NCBI GenBank assembly: GCA_963821325.1
Contig: CAWGDC010000001.1
Coordinates: forward strand, 310,001-374,000
Direction of reading: 5' to 3'
Origin: PALSA-555 sp963821325
GTDB lineage: Bacteria > Actinomycetota > Acidimicrobiia > IMCC26256 > PALSA-555
Length of the DNA: 64,000 nucleotides
The notes below the pieces were generated by a model, which saw only the letters and a program-made list of their open reading frames with translations, did no database searches and had not been told where the DNA came from. The translations under genes were made by a program, and so were the position numbers. Below, piece after piece: positions 29,691 through 38,360 of this stretch. Each line of letters opens with the position of its first letter. The first letter of the stretch is position 1.

Positions 29691-30710
29691 ATGGAGCTCC
29701 ACGACCACGAGTACCACTCCCTCGCGGTCGCGGACGTCGTCGAGGAGACCGCCGACACCCGGTCCTTCGTGCTCGACATCCCGGCCGGGCTCGCCGCGAC
29801 GTTCGCCTACGCCGCCGGCCAGTTCTGCACCTTCCGCGCCACCCTCGACGGTGAGGCGGTCGTCCGCTGCTACTCGATGTCGAGCTCGCCCGAGACCGGC
29901 GACCCGTTCACCACGACGGTGAAGCGGGTCCCGGGTGGGCGGATGTCGAACTGGATGAACGACGCGCTCCGCGCGGGCGACACGATCGAGGTGCTGCGAC
30001 CGACCGGGCTCTTCGTGCTGCACGAGCGGGAGGAGCCCCTCGTCGCCTTCGCTGGTGGGAGCGGGATCACGCCCGTCATCTCCATCATCAAGACCGCGCT
30101 CGCCACGACTCGCCGCCAGATCCGGCTCGTCTACGCCAACCCCAGCGACGACCGCGTGATCTTCGCGGACGAGCTCGAGCGACTCCGCTCGAGCTCGTCG
30201 GGCCGGCTCTCGATCCACCATCACCTCGATTCGGCGCGCGGGTTCCTCAACCCCGACGAGTGTGCGTCGCTCGTCGCCGACGTCTCCGAGGCCGACTTCT
30301 ACATCTGCGGCCCCGGCCCGTACATGGACACCGTGGAGGCGGGGCTGTCGAGCCTGGGCGTCGGGAGCAGCCAGCAGTTCGTCGAGCGCTTCGTGCTCTC
30401 GGAGCCGGCACCGACGGTCGGCGCAGACTCGTCCACGCAGGCGCTCGTGATCCGGCTCGGGGGACGCGAGACGACGGTGCGCTTCCAGGCCGGTGACACC
30501 ATCCTCGAGACGGCGCGCCGCGGGAACCTGCACCCCCCGTTCTCGTGCGAGCAGGGCAACTGCGCGACCTGCATGGCCCACCTCGAGGGGGGCTCGGCGA
30601 CGATGCGGGTCAACAATGCGCTGTCGCCCGAGGAGGTGGAGGCCGGCTGGGTGCTCACGTGCCAGGCGCTGCCCGCCAGCCCGGAGCTGGTCGTCGACTA
30701 CGACGCGTGA
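29691..30710 (+). CDS. oxygenase reductase, KshB-like (FAD, NAD, plant-type [2Fe-2S])
   Basis: 339-residue electron-transfer reductase. It has the flavin motif RCYSMSSSP starting at R59, the NAD(P)-binding GGSGITPVIS, the family signature ICGPGPYM, and a C-terminal ferredoxin domain with C286, C291, C294 and C324 (CEQGNCATC). The order FAD-NAD-ferredoxin is that of KshB and PaaE. The ATG at 29691 was chosen over a GTG at 29667 because KshB-type proteins start with a similar HDHEYHSLAV strand. It is the only recognisable oxygenase reductase in the window and so may serve both Rieske proteins and possibly the P450s. Confidence 0.9.
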   Translation: MELHDHEYHSLAVADVVEETADTRSFVLDIPAGLAATFAYAAGQFCTFRATLDGEAVVRCYSMSSSPETGDPFTTTVKRVPGGRMSNWMNDALRAGDTIEVLRPTGLFVLHEREEPLVAFAGGSGITPVISIIKTALATTRRQIRLVYANPSDDRVIFADELERLRSSSSGRLSIHHHLDSARGFLNPDECASLVADVSEADFYICGPGPYMDTVEAGLSSLGVGSSQQFVERFVLSEPAPTVGADSSTQALVIRLGGRETTVRFQAGDTILETARRGNLHPPFSCEQGNCATCMAHLEGGSATMRVNNALSPEEVEAGWVLTCQALPASPELVVDYDA

Positions 30711-31855
30711 CCCCGAGCGGGCACCGACGGACCGACCACGTCGCGGGTGTGCTCGTGCAGACGCGGCGGCGCACGAAAGACCGACGGCGTCTCGGGACAG
30801 CGGATCGGGTTGCCAACCATCCGCAGCGGGCCCTCGGGGGTGTCGACCGACACGACCATCCCACGCGACCGGGCCACGTCGCCGTCGAGCGCCGTCCCGA
30901 GGTCCACCACCTCGCCGACGGCGATCCCCAGCGGGCGCAGCCGCTCGACCCACTCCGCCGCCGGTGCGCGTCGCAGCACCGCGCCGAGCTCGTCGAGCAG
31001 CGGGACGCGGTGCGCGAACCGCTGTTGCATGGTCGCGAAGCGCGGGTCCTCGGCCCAGGCGGGTCGCCCGATCTCGTGGCACAGGCGACGCCAGAACTCG
31101 TCATGGGTGACGAACAGCGCGACGTAGCCGGACGCGGCTTCGAACAGCTGCGCGGGCACGTAGAACGAGTGCGCGCCGAGCGGGTGACGGGCCGGCTGTT
31201 CGCCGCCGTTGAGGTAGGCGGCGGCCTTGTAGTTGAGCTGCGAGAGCATGACGTCGAACAGCGAGATGTCGACCTGGCCGCCCTTCCCCTCGAGGACCTT
31301 CGCGACGAGTCCGAGCGCGGCCATGATCCCCGACGAGTTGTCGACCGCCGAGTAGCCCGCCAGGGTCGGCGGCCCGTCAGGCTCGCCCGTCATGGCCGCG
31401 ACGCCGGCCGTGGCCTGGATCACGTAGTCGAACGCCGGCCACTCGGCCGCCGGGCCGTCGAGCCCGTAGCCGGTGACCGCGACGCACACGATCGTCGGGT
31501 TGAAGCGCCGCAACGACTCGTAGTCGAGCCCGAGCTTCCTGATCGTCGATGGACGCTGGTTCACGAGCAGCGCGTGCGCGGTCTTGGCTAGCGCACCCAG
31601 CTGCGCCTGCCCCTCGGACGACGTGAGGTCGATGTGCACGCTGCGCTTGTTGCGATTCAGGCTGGCGAAGTACACGTTGTGGTCGTCGACCGTGCGCGCG
31701 CCCACCTGGCGAGACAGGTCGCCACCGTCAGGCTCGACCTTGATCACGTCGGCGCCGAGATCGGCGAGGAGCATCCCGCCGAACGGACCGGCGAGGATGT
31801 GGCCGACCTCGAGCACCCGGATGCCGACGAGCGGGCCGGAGCGGGGCTCGCTCAC
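30698..31855 (-). CDS. CaiB/BaiF-type (family III) CoA transferase
   Basis: 385-residue family III CoA transferase (LVGIRVLEVGHILAGPFGGM, LGADVIKVE), with the probable catalytic Asp in PAFDYVIQA. The start is GTG at 31855 (VSEPRSGP). It overlaps the convergent reductase gene by 13 bases. Only about 110 bases separate it from the upstream LLM oxidoreductase gene, so the two may be cotranscribed from the operator region at 32.97 kb. It is a second CoA transferase, only distantly similar to the one at 17416. Confidence 0.9.
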   Translation of the reverse strand: MSEPRSGPLVGIRVLEVGHILAGPFGGMLLADLGADVIKVEPDGGDLSRQVGARTVDDHNVYFASLNRNKRSVHIDLTSSEGQAQLGALAKTAHALLVNQRPSTIRKLGLDYESLRRFNPTIVCVAVTGYGLDGPAAEWPAFDYVIQATAGVAAMTGEPDGPPTLAGYSAVDNSSGIMAALGLVAKVLEGKGGQVDISLFDVMLSQLNYKAAAYLNGGEQPARHPLGAHSFYVPAQLFEAASGYVALFVTHDEFWRRLCHEIGRPAWAEDPRFATMQQRFAHRVPLLDELGAVLRRAPAAEWVERLRPLGIAVGEVVDLGTALDGDVARSRGMVVSVDTPEGPLRMVGNPIRCPETPSVFRAPPRLHEHTRDVVGPSVPARGHAS

Positions 31856-31964
31856 GACGCGGCGCCCGCACCGCGCTCCGCCGAGGGTCGCTGCACCCCG
31901 ACGCCCGCGGTCGTCGCGACCGCGTCCCCGCCGGCGACGTCGAGTCGCGCCACAGCGTCCACGC

Positions 31965-32918
31965 TCAGAGCTCGTCGGCGAGCGTGGCGAGGAACGACTC
32001 GGTGCGCTGCCTCGACTCGATGCGGGCGTCACGGTCGGATCCCACGGGCAGGATCCGGAACGAGAGGTCGGTCGCACCGGCGTCCCGGAAGCCTCGGAGT
32101 CGTGCGGTGACGGCGGCCTCGTCGCCCGCCGCCAGCAGGTCACCCACGTCAGCCGCGTCGCCGTGCTCGAGCAGCCGTTCGTAGTTCGGCGAGTACTCGG
32201 CGTGACCCAGTACCTGGTTCGCGCGGGCGCGCGCCCCGTCCACCTCGTCGCTCGAGCAGAGCACGACCGGGATCCCGGCGACGATGCGCGGTCGGGGCCG
32301 ACCGGCCTCCTCGGCCGCCTTGGTGATGCGAGGGGCGACGTGATCGCCGATGGCGCGCTCGTCGGCCATCCACAGGATCGTGCCCGACGCGCGCTCGCCC
32401 GCGAGGCGCAGCATGACCGGTGCGAGCGCCGCGAGCAGGACCGGGATCGGCGTGAGGTCAGTGACGTCGAGGGGATTGTGGACCCGGTAGCTGTCGTTCT
32501 CGATGTCGACCGGGCCCGGGCCGTCGAGGGCGGCTTCGAGCACCTCGAGGTAATCGCGCACGAGCCGCGCCGGGCGCTCGTAGGGCAGACCGAGCATGTC
32601 CTCGACGATCCAGTGGTGCGACGGTCCGAGCCCCAACGCGAGCCGGCCCTCGCAGGCCGCCTGCACGGCCAGCGCCTGCTGCGCCATCGCGATCGGGTGC
32701 CGGGTCTGGATCGGCACCACGGCCGTGCCGAGCTCCACGCGTGACGTCGCGCGCCCCATGAGGGCGACGGCGGTGAGGGCGTCGAACTCGTCGGGGATCT
32801 GCGGGACCCAGATCGAGGTGAAGCCGGCGGCCTCGGCGGCCTCGGCGTCAGCGACAAGCTTGCGGACCTTCTCGCGGTACCGGCCGCGCTCGGGGCCGAT
32901 CATGAGGCCGATCCGCAC
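31965..32918 (-). CDS. LLM-class (F420-type) flavin-dependent oxidoreductase
   Basis: 317-residue luciferase-like TIM-barrel oxidoreductase (VRIGLMIGPERG; GTAVVPIQTRHP; LALGLGPSHHWIVEDMLG). The group includes F420-dependent reductases and dehydrogenases typical of actinomycetes. The GTG at 32918 is preceded by GGAG and gives the family N-terminus; an upstream start at 32960 is less likely. It is divergent from an SDR across a class A-like site. A role in reducing an enone or oxidising a secondary alcohol is plausible but inferred. Confidence 0.87.
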   Translation of the reverse strand: MRIGLMIGPERGRYREKVRKLVADAEAAEAAGFTSIWVPQIPDEFDALTAVALMGRATSRVELGTAVVPIQTRHPIAMAQQALAVQAACEGRLALGLGPSHHWIVEDMLGLPYERPARLVRDYLEVLEAALDGPGPVDIENDSYRVHNPLDVTDLTPIPVLLAALAPVMLRLAGERASGTILWMADERAIGDHVAPRITKAAEEAGRPRPRIVAGIPVVLCSSDEVDGARARANQVLGHAEYSPNYERLLEHGDAADVGDLLAAGDEAAVTARLRGFRDAGATDLSFRILPVGSDRDARIESRQRTESFLATLADEL

Positions 32919-32972
32919 CGTGCTCCCTTCTCCGTCGAGCCCGCACACGACGGCAACCACGTTCTCGTTTTT

Positions 32973-32989
32973 CGAGAGTCAGCCTTGCA
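32973..32989. promoter_or_regulatory. class A-like operator, half conserved
   Basis: CGAGAGTCAGCCTTGCA, preceded by a run of T, has the left class A half-site and resembles the site at 29625. It lies in the 120-base divergent gap between the LLM oxidoreductase and the SDR. Confidence 0.35.
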
Positions 32990-33038
32990 CATGCGTGGTT
33001 CGCCCGTCCATACTTCGACGCTCAAGGGAGGACCGCAG

Positions 33039-33779
33039 ATGGGTCGCGTCGCCGTGGTCACGGGCGCTGCGTCGGGCATGGGGCTGGCCATCGCGCAGCG
33101 CCTCGCGACGGAGCACCGGGTGGCGATCCTCGACCTCGACGGCGCGGCGGCCGAACGCGCCGCCGGCGACCTGCGAGCGACCGGCGCGTCAGCGCTCGGG
33201 ACGGCCGTGGACGTCGCCGACCGCGGGGCCGTCGACGACGCGCTGGCCGACGTCAGGCGCGAGCTCGGCCCGGTCGAGATCGTCGTCACGAGCGCGGGCC
33301 TCGACGAGTTCACCTCCTTCACCGACATCACCCCGGCGCAGTGGGACCGCATGCTCGCGGTCAACCTCAGCGGCACCTTCCACTCCATCCAGGCGGCGGT
33401 CCCCGACATGCTGGCTGCCGGCTGGGGACGCATCGTGACGATCTCGTCGTCGAGCGCCCAGTCGGGCGCCCGTCGCATGGCGCACTACGTCGCGTCGAAG
33501 GGCGGCGTGCTCGGGCTGACCAAGGCGCTGGCGGCCGAGCTCGGACCGCACGGCATCACGGTGAACACCATCCCGCCCGGGTCGGTCTGGACGCCGATGA
33601 CCCGGCGCGCCCAGGCCGCGGGCGACCTCCCGAGCACCGAGGTCCTCGAGAAGATGATCCCGGTGCGACGGGCCGGCCGGCCCGAGGACGTCGCGGCCGC
33701 GTGCGCGTTCCTTTGCTCCGACGAGGCGGGCTACATCACCGGCCAGGCGATCAACGTCAACGGCGGCCGGTACATGTGA
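33039..33779 (+). CDS. SDR-family oxidoreductase
   Basis: 246-residue SDR with TGAASGMG at the N-terminus, a D-L-D end of beta-2 (NAD preference), SSSSAQ and the catalytic YVASK. It is FabG-like in length. The ATG at 33039 is preceded by AAGGGAGGA; longer in-frame starts are not supported. Its stop overlaps the GTG of the following carboxymuconolactone-decarboxylase-type gene, so the two are coupled. Probably a 3-hydroxyacyl-CoA or hydroxy-intermediate dehydrogenase. Confidence 0.9.
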   Translation: MGRVAVVTGAASGMGLAIAQRLATEHRVAILDLDGAAAERAAGDLRATGASALGTAVDVADRGAVDDALADVRRELGPVEIVVTSAGLDEFTSFTDITPAQWDRMLAVNLSGTFHSIQAAVPDMLAAGWGRIVTISSSSAQSGARRMAHYVASKGGVLGLTKALAAELGPHGITVNTIPPGSVWTPMTRRAQAAGDLPSTEVLEKMIPVRRAGRPEDVAAACAFLCSDEAGYITGQAINVNGGRYM

Positions 33780-34396
33780 GCACACCCCGGATCGCACCCC
33801 TGCCGACCGATGAGTGGAGTGCCGACGCCGTCGCCGCGCTCCGGGCGGCGTTCGGCGTGGAGGGCGCCGAGCGGCTGCTCTCCGGCGCGCCCGACGCGCC
33901 GCGGATGCCGAACGTCCTGGCCACGCTGATGCGCCACCCAGCGCTCGCCGGGCCCTTCCTCACGTACAACAACGTGCTGCTCCGCACGCCCACACTCGAG
34001 CCGCGCTGGCGAGAGCTCGCCGTCCTGCGCGTCGCGTGGCGGACACGGTCGGAGTACGAGTGGATGCAGCACGCGCGCCTGGCCGGACGCTGGGGCATCA
34101 CGACCGAGGAGATCGAAGCCGTCGGACGGGGCGCTGACACCGGCAACTGGTCGGCGCTCGAGGCCGACCTCCTGGCAGCCACGGACCAGCTCCTCGATCG
34201 GTATCGGATCGAGGACGAGACCTATGCCCGCCTCGTCGAGCACCTGGACGAGCAGCAGCTCATCGAGCTGGCGTTCGTCGTGGGCACGTACACGTGCCTC
34301 GCGATGGCGTTCAACAGCCTGGGGCTCGCCCTCGACCCCGAGCTCGATCCGGCGGCCGCGCCGCCGCTGCCGGAAAGCGGAGCCGCCCGCCTATGA
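33776..34396 (+). CDS. carboxymuconolactone decarboxylase (CMD) family protein
   Basis: 206-residue all-helical CMD/AhpD-fold protein. The core reads RELAVLRVAWRTRSEYEW with the conserved ExxxH arrangement (EYEWMQHARLAG), followed by the typical WGIT.EEI helix. Members are decarboxylases, alkylhydroperoxidase-like proteins or uncharacterised partners of SDRs. The CxxC of AhpD is absent, so peroxidase activity is unlikely. GTG start overlapping the SDR stop; the 3' end overlaps the convergent cobalamin-binding gene by 6 bases. Confidence 0.85.
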   Translation: MSTPRIAPLPTDEWSADAVAALRAAFGVEGAERLLSGAPDAPRMPNVLATLMRHPALAGPFLTYNNVLLRTPTLEPRWRELAVLRVAWRTRSEYEWMQHARLAGRWGITTEEIEAVGRGADTGNWSALEADLLAATDQLLDRYRIEDETYARLVEHLDEQQLIELAFVVGTYTCLAMAFNSLGLALDPELDPAAAPPLPESGAARL

Positions 34397-34798
34397 GGCC
34401 GCCGGGGCCTCGGTGGTGAGACGCCGCAGGCTCTCGACGAGCTCCTCGAGTGGGGTGCCGGTCGGGTACACCGCGGCCGCGCCGGCGGCCTCGAGCCGCG
34501 GGACGTCGCGCCGGGGGATCGTGCCGCCGACGACGAGCAGCACGTGCTCCCCGCCGGCCTCGCGCAGTGCCCTCGCGGTCTTCTCGGTGAGGGCGACGTG
34601 CGCGCCGCTCAGGATGCTCAGCCCGACGACCCGGACGTCTTCTTGGACCGCGGTGGCGGCGATCGTCTCGGGACGCTGCCGGATGCCCAGATAGATGACC
34701 TCGAACCCGGCGTCGCGCAGGGCTCGCGCCACCAGCTTGGCACCGCGGTCGTGCCCGTCGAGCCCGGGTTTGCCGACCAGGACTCGCGTGGGCGGCAT
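34391..34798 (-). CDS. cobalamin-binding small subunit of acyl-CoA mutase
   Basis: 135-residue B12-binding domain, with the DxHxxG motif (DGHDRG, H16 as lower cobalt ligand), SILSGAH and the VVGGTIP loop. It corresponds to the separate small subunit of isobutyryl- or 2-hydroxyisobutyryl-CoA mutase-type enzymes. The ATG at 34798 overlaps the stop of the large subunit (ATGA), giving a stoichiometric pair. No MeaB-type G-protein chaperone is encoded in the window. Confidence 0.93.
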   Translation of the reverse strand: MPPTRVLVGKPGLDGHDRGAKLVARALRDAGFEVIYLGIRQRPETIAATAVQEDVRVVGLSILSGAHVALTEKTARALREAGGEHVLLVVGGTIPRRDVPRLEAAGAAAVYPTGTPLEELVESLRRLTTEAPAAS

Positions 34799-36402
34799 CA
34801 GAACACTGCCGGCTGCTGGAACTCGCCCCATTGGTCCTTCAGCACGTCCACCATCTCGCCGACCGTGCAGTACGCCTTCGCGGCGTCGACGAGCAGCGGC
34901 ATGAGGTTGACGTCGTCGCGCGCCGCGGCCTTGCCGAGCGCATCGAGCGACGAGCGGACCTCAGCGGCGGAGCGAGCACGCTTCACCTCGGCGAGACGCT
35001 CCAGCTGGCGGGCCCGGCCCGCCTCGTCCAGCTCGTAGCCCTCGACCTCGGGCGCCGCCGCGTCGGTCTGGAAGCGGTTCACGCCCACGATCTCGCGCTC
35101 ACCCGAGCTGATGGCCCGCTGGACCCGGAATGCCTCCTCGGCGATGAGGCGCTGCAGGTACCCCTCCTCGACGGCCGTCACCATCCCGCCCCGTCGCTCC
35201 AGGTCGTCCATGATCTCGATGACCCGCGCCTCCATCTCGTCGGTGAGGCTCTCGACGAAGTACGAGCCGCCGAGCGGGTCGGCGACGCGGGTGACCCCGG
35301 TCTCGTACGCGAGGACCTGCTGGGTCCGCAGCGCGAGGGTGGCCGAGTCCTCGCTCGGCAGCGCGAATGGCTCGTCCCACGCCGCCGTGAACATCGACTG
35401 CACGCCTCCGAGCACCGAGGCCAGCGCTTCGTACGCGATGCGCACGATGTTGTTGTGCGCCTGGGGTGCGTAGAGCGACGCGCCGCCCGCCACGCAGCCG
35501 ACCCGGAACATGCACGAGCGGTCCTCCTTGGCGCCGTAGCGCTCGCGCACGATGTGCGCCCACCGCCGGCGCCCGGCGCGGTACTTGGCGATCTCCTCGA
35601 AGAAGTCGCCGTGCGTGTAGAAGAAGAACGACACCTGCGGCGCGAACTCGTCGATGGTCATCCGCCCGCGGGCGATCACCTCGTCGCAGTACGTGATCCC
35701 GTCCATGAGCGTGAACGCCATCTCCTGCACGGCGTTCGCGCCCGCGTCGCGGAAGTGCGCGCCCGCGACCGAGATGGCGTTGAACCGCGGCACCTCGTCG
35801 GCGCAGAACTCGATGGTGTCGGCAATCAGGCGGAGGGAGGGCCGGGGCGGCCAGATCCACGTGCCGCGGCTCACGTATTCCTTGAGGATGTCGTTCTGGA
35901 TCGTGCCCCGGAGCGTGGCCCGGTCCACCCCCTGCCGCTCGGCCGCGGCGACGTAGAACGCCAGCAGGATGGCGGCGGTGCCGTTGATGGTGAAGCTGGT
36001 GCTGACCGCGTCGAGCGGGATCTGATCGAAGAGAATCTCCGCGTCAGCGAGCGTGTCGAGGGCGACGCCGACCCGTCCCACCTCCTCCTCCACGTCGGGG
36101 TGATCGGAGTCGTAGCCGCACTGGGTCGGGAGGTCGAGCGCCACCGAGAGGCCCGTGCCGCCCTGTGCCAGCAGGTAGCGGTAGCGCCGGTTCGACTCCT
36201 CGGGCGTGCCGAACCCCGAGTACTGGCGGATCGTCCAGCGCCGCCCGCGGTAGCCCTCGGGGAAGTTGCCGCGCGTGTACGGGAAGACGCCCGGCGGCGG
36301 GATCGCCGACCGATCGGGGAGGTCGTCGGGCCCGTAGCTCGCCCGGAGCGGGATGCCGGCCTCCGTGCGGATCGCGTCGTCCCGGTCAGTCGGGCCGTCC
36401 AT
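34798..36402 (-). CDS. acyl-CoA mutase large subunit (methylmalonyl-CoA mutase family)
   Basis: 534-residue catalytic subunit lacking the B12 domain, which is encoded by the next gene. By alignment from memory to P. shermanii MutB, residues matching Y89 (WTIRQYSGFG), Q197 and R207 (TIQNDILKEYVSRGT) and H244 are present. R207 binds the substrate carboxylate in methylmalonyl-CoA mutase and is absent from isobutyryl-CoA mutase, so a dicarboxylic acyl-CoA is likely. However, the usual GYHMQEAG is GAHFRDAG, changing three positions around H244. The ATG at 36402 is used; an in-frame GTG at 36426 is possible. Divergent from a crotonase across a class A operator. Confidence 0.92.
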   Translation of the reverse strand: MDGPTDRDDAIRTEAGIPLRASYGPDDLPDRSAIPPPGVFPYTRGNFPEGYRGRRWTIRQYSGFGTPEESNRRYRYLLAQGGTGLSVALDLPTQCGYDSDHPDVEEEVGRVGVALDTLADAEILFDQIPLDAVSTSFTINGTAAILLAFYVAAAERQGVDRATLRGTIQNDILKEYVSRGTWIWPPRPSLRLIADTIEFCADEVPRFNAISVAGAHFRDAGANAVQEMAFTLMDGITYCDEVIARGRMTIDEFAPQVSFFFYTHGDFFEEIAKYRAGRRRWAHIVRERYGAKEDRSCMFRVGCVAGGASLYAPQAHNNIVRIAYEALASVLGGVQSMFTAAWDEPFALPSEDSATLALRTQQVLAYETGVTRVADPLGGSYFVESLTDEMEARVIEIMDDLERRGGMVTAVEEGYLQRLIAEEAFRVQRAISSGEREIVGVNRFQTDAAAPEVEGYELDEAGRARQLERLAEVKRARSAAEVRSSLDALGKAAARDDVNLMPLLVDAAKAYCTVGEMVDVLKDQWGEFQQPAVF

Positions 36403-36461
36403 CGACGAAAGCGTAACGGAAATCACCTATCCGAAAAATTGGAAGACGGTCGCACCAGAAC

Positions 36462-36478
36462 GGAGAGTGGTATTCTCA
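36462..36478. promoter_or_regulatory. class A operator
   Basis: GGAGAGTGGTATTCTCA matches the best class A copy (17249) at 15 of 17 positions. It overlaps a possible forward -10 element (TATTCT) and lies between the mutase genes and the crotonase-TetR operon, so the TetR encoded at 37467 may bind here and autoregulate. Confidence 0.7.
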
Positions 36479-36505
36479 TTCCGGACGACGAGGGAGACCC
36501 CGAGA

Positions 36506-37298
36506 ATGCCCGACCCCGAGGCGCCACGATCCCCGGGTGGGGTGTCCGTGGAGTTGGACACCGGGGTCGCCGTCGTCACCATCGATCGGCCCGAGGCCCG
36601 CAACGCCATCGGCTTCGCCACCGCCGACGAGCTCGACGCCGCGCTCGACGAGGTCCTGGCAGCCGACGCCGCCGTCCTCGTCGTGCGCGGTGGCGGCGAC
36701 CGTGCGTTCGTGTCGGGCGGCGACCTGAAGGAGCTCCGGGCGGTCCGGACGCACGACGAAGCCGCGGCGATGGCGCGCCGAGTCCGACGGCTCCTCGACC
36801 GGGTCGCGGCGTTCCCGGTGCCGGTGGTGGCGGCGCTGAACGGTCACGCGTTCGGCGGCGGCGCCGAGGTGGCCGTCGCGGCCGACATCCGCGTCGCGTC
36901 GGACGACGTCACGATCGGCTTCAACCAGGCGACGCTGGGGATCATGCCGGCGTGGGGCGGCGCCGAGCGGCTCGCTCAGCTGATCGGGCGCGGCCGTGCC
37001 ATCCTCGCCATCGCCACCGGGAAGCTGTACGACGCCGCCACCGCCGAGCGCCTGGGGCTCGTCGATGTCGTCGTGCCGCGCGCGGCCTTCGACGACACCT
37101 GGCGGCGAGTGGCGCGGGACATGGCGTCGACGGCGCCCGGGACGACGCGCGCCGTCAAGTCGGTGATCGACGCCGCGCTCCCGGCGTGTCGCCCGGAGCT
37201 CGAGGCCGAGCGCGACCAGCGCGTTCGCGCGGCTCTGGGCCGCCGACGCGCACTGGGCCGCAGTGGACGCCTTCGAGCTGAAGCGCAGGACCGGCTGA
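36506..37298 (+). CDS. enoyl-CoA hydratase/isomerase family protein (one +1 frameshift near the end)
   Basis: About 263-residue crotonase-fold protein. FVSGGDLKEL and NGHAFGGGAEVAVAAD form the oxyanion region; the first catalytic Glu is kept, but the second position reads GFNQATLGIMPAWGG, with Gln/Ala where hydratases have Glu. The PxWGG turn is also seen in ethylmalonyl-CoA decarboxylase-like crotonases (recalled, not searched). Near the 3' end the frame moves +1 at about 37216-37225, after which the normal C-terminal FELKRRTG follows. ATG at 36506 with a GAGGGAGA site upstream. It precedes the TetR gene and faces the mutase, so a mutase-linked decarboxylase is an open possibility. Confidence 0.83.
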
Positions 37299-37466
37299 TG
37301 CCGACGCCCGGACGACCGCGCGCTGGACCGAGCCGTCCGACGACGCCGACGTCCGCGAGGCACGCGTCGCACGCGCCGCGGCGCGAACAAGAGTCGGCGG
37401 GTGAGCAGCGTCGCGGTGCGCGGGAGGCGTACGGGTGCCGTCGACACGATGGAGGCGAGCGCTGAG

Positions 37467-38144
37467 ATGACCGAAGCCAAGACCAGCGGGGAGGCGCGCG
37501 AACCCGCGTGGCGCCAGCGCGCCGTCTCGCGGAGCCTCCACGCGGCTCGCTCTCGTGCGGAGCAGCGCGTGCAGCGCTTCCTCGACGCGGCCTTCGAGCT
37601 GATCGACGAGAAGGGCACGACCGACTTCACGATCCAAGAGGTGATCGACCGCTCGAAGCAGTCGCTGCGCGGCTTCTATCAGTACTTCGACGGCAAGGAC
37701 GAGCTGCTTCTCGCCCTGTTCGAGGACTCGATCATCGAGTCCGCCACGGATCTTCGCGACGTCGTCGACGCCGAGTCCGACCCGCTGGCGCGCTTGCGGG
37801 CGTTCATGGTTCGGCTCCATGAATGGTGCGAGCCCGCGGACACGCCGCGCCGACGGGGATCTCACAACCGTCGCCCGATCTCCGAGTTCTCCGTGCAGCT
37901 CGCCGTCGCCCACCCCGAGCGGGTGAAGGCGGCCCTGGAGCCCATCTCGAGGATGCTGCTCGAGCTCGTCCAGGCGGCCGCAGACGACGGCGCTATCCGC
38001 GTCGCGGACACGCGCCGCGCCGCCGCGCTGGTCCAGCAGACGGTCATGTACAGCTGGTTCGGCAACCGGCTCATCCAAGACCCGCGGATGCGGATCACGG
38101 CCGACGAGACCTGGGAGTTCTGCCTCCACGGCCTGGGCGCGTGA
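37467..38144 (+). CDS. TetR-family regulator, candidate class A repressor
   Basis: About 226-residue TetR protein with the DNA-binding domain at the N-terminal third (RFLDAAFELIDEKGTTDFTI, then SLRGFYQYFDGKDELLLALF). The C-terminal domain is helical and probably binds an acyl-CoA or pathway intermediate, as usual for regulators of such clusters. The start is uncertain: ATG at 37467 with GGAGG 11 bases upstream, ATG at 37449 or GTG at 37401. It lies downstream of a crotonase that carries a class A operator and is the only complete TetR gene inside region 2 away from its edge, hence the proposed class A regulator. Confidence 0.88.
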   Translation: MTEAKTSGEAREPAWRQRAVSRSLHAARSRAEQRVQRFLDAAFELIDEKGTTDFTIQEVIDRSKQSLRGFYQYFDGKDELLLALFEDSIIESATDLRDVVDAESDPLARLRAFMVRLHEWCEPADTPRRRGSHNRRPISEFSVQLAVAHPERVKAALEPISRMLLELVQAAADDGAIRVADTRRAAALVQQTVMYSWFGNRLIQDPRMRITADETWEFCLHGLGA

Positions 38145-38177
38145 CCCGGCGCCGCGTCGCCGCGTCGCCGCGTCGAA

Positions 38178-38360
38178 TCAGACCCGGTCGAGGTCGAGCA
38201 TCCGGATCGCGTTCCCCCGCAGCACCTTGTAGCGCTGCTCCTCGGTCAACGCTGCGGTCATGCGCTCGACCTCCTCCTGCACGAACGGCCACGTCGTGTC
38301 GGTGTGCGGCGGCTCGACGACGTGGTCGTCGACACTGATGACCTTCGGGAGGCGGGTCAC
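38178..38360 (-). pseudogene. amidohydrolase-2 remnant with large internal deletion
   Basis: An in-frame 60-codon gene that joins the first about 19 residues of an amidohydrolase-2 protein (VISVDDHVVEPPH) directly to its last about 42 (HTDTTWPFVQEEVERM to YKVLRGNAIRMLDLDRV). In the intact paralogue at 10557 these ends are separated by about 350 residues. The junction lies at a CCGCAC that could match both CCGCC(C/G)CA and CCGCA in a parent, consistent with microhomology-mediated deletion. The GTG still overlaps the stop of the upstream SnoaL-like gene (GTGA). The barrel is gone, so enzymatic function is lost; a retained small peptide cannot be excluded. Confidence 0.8.
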
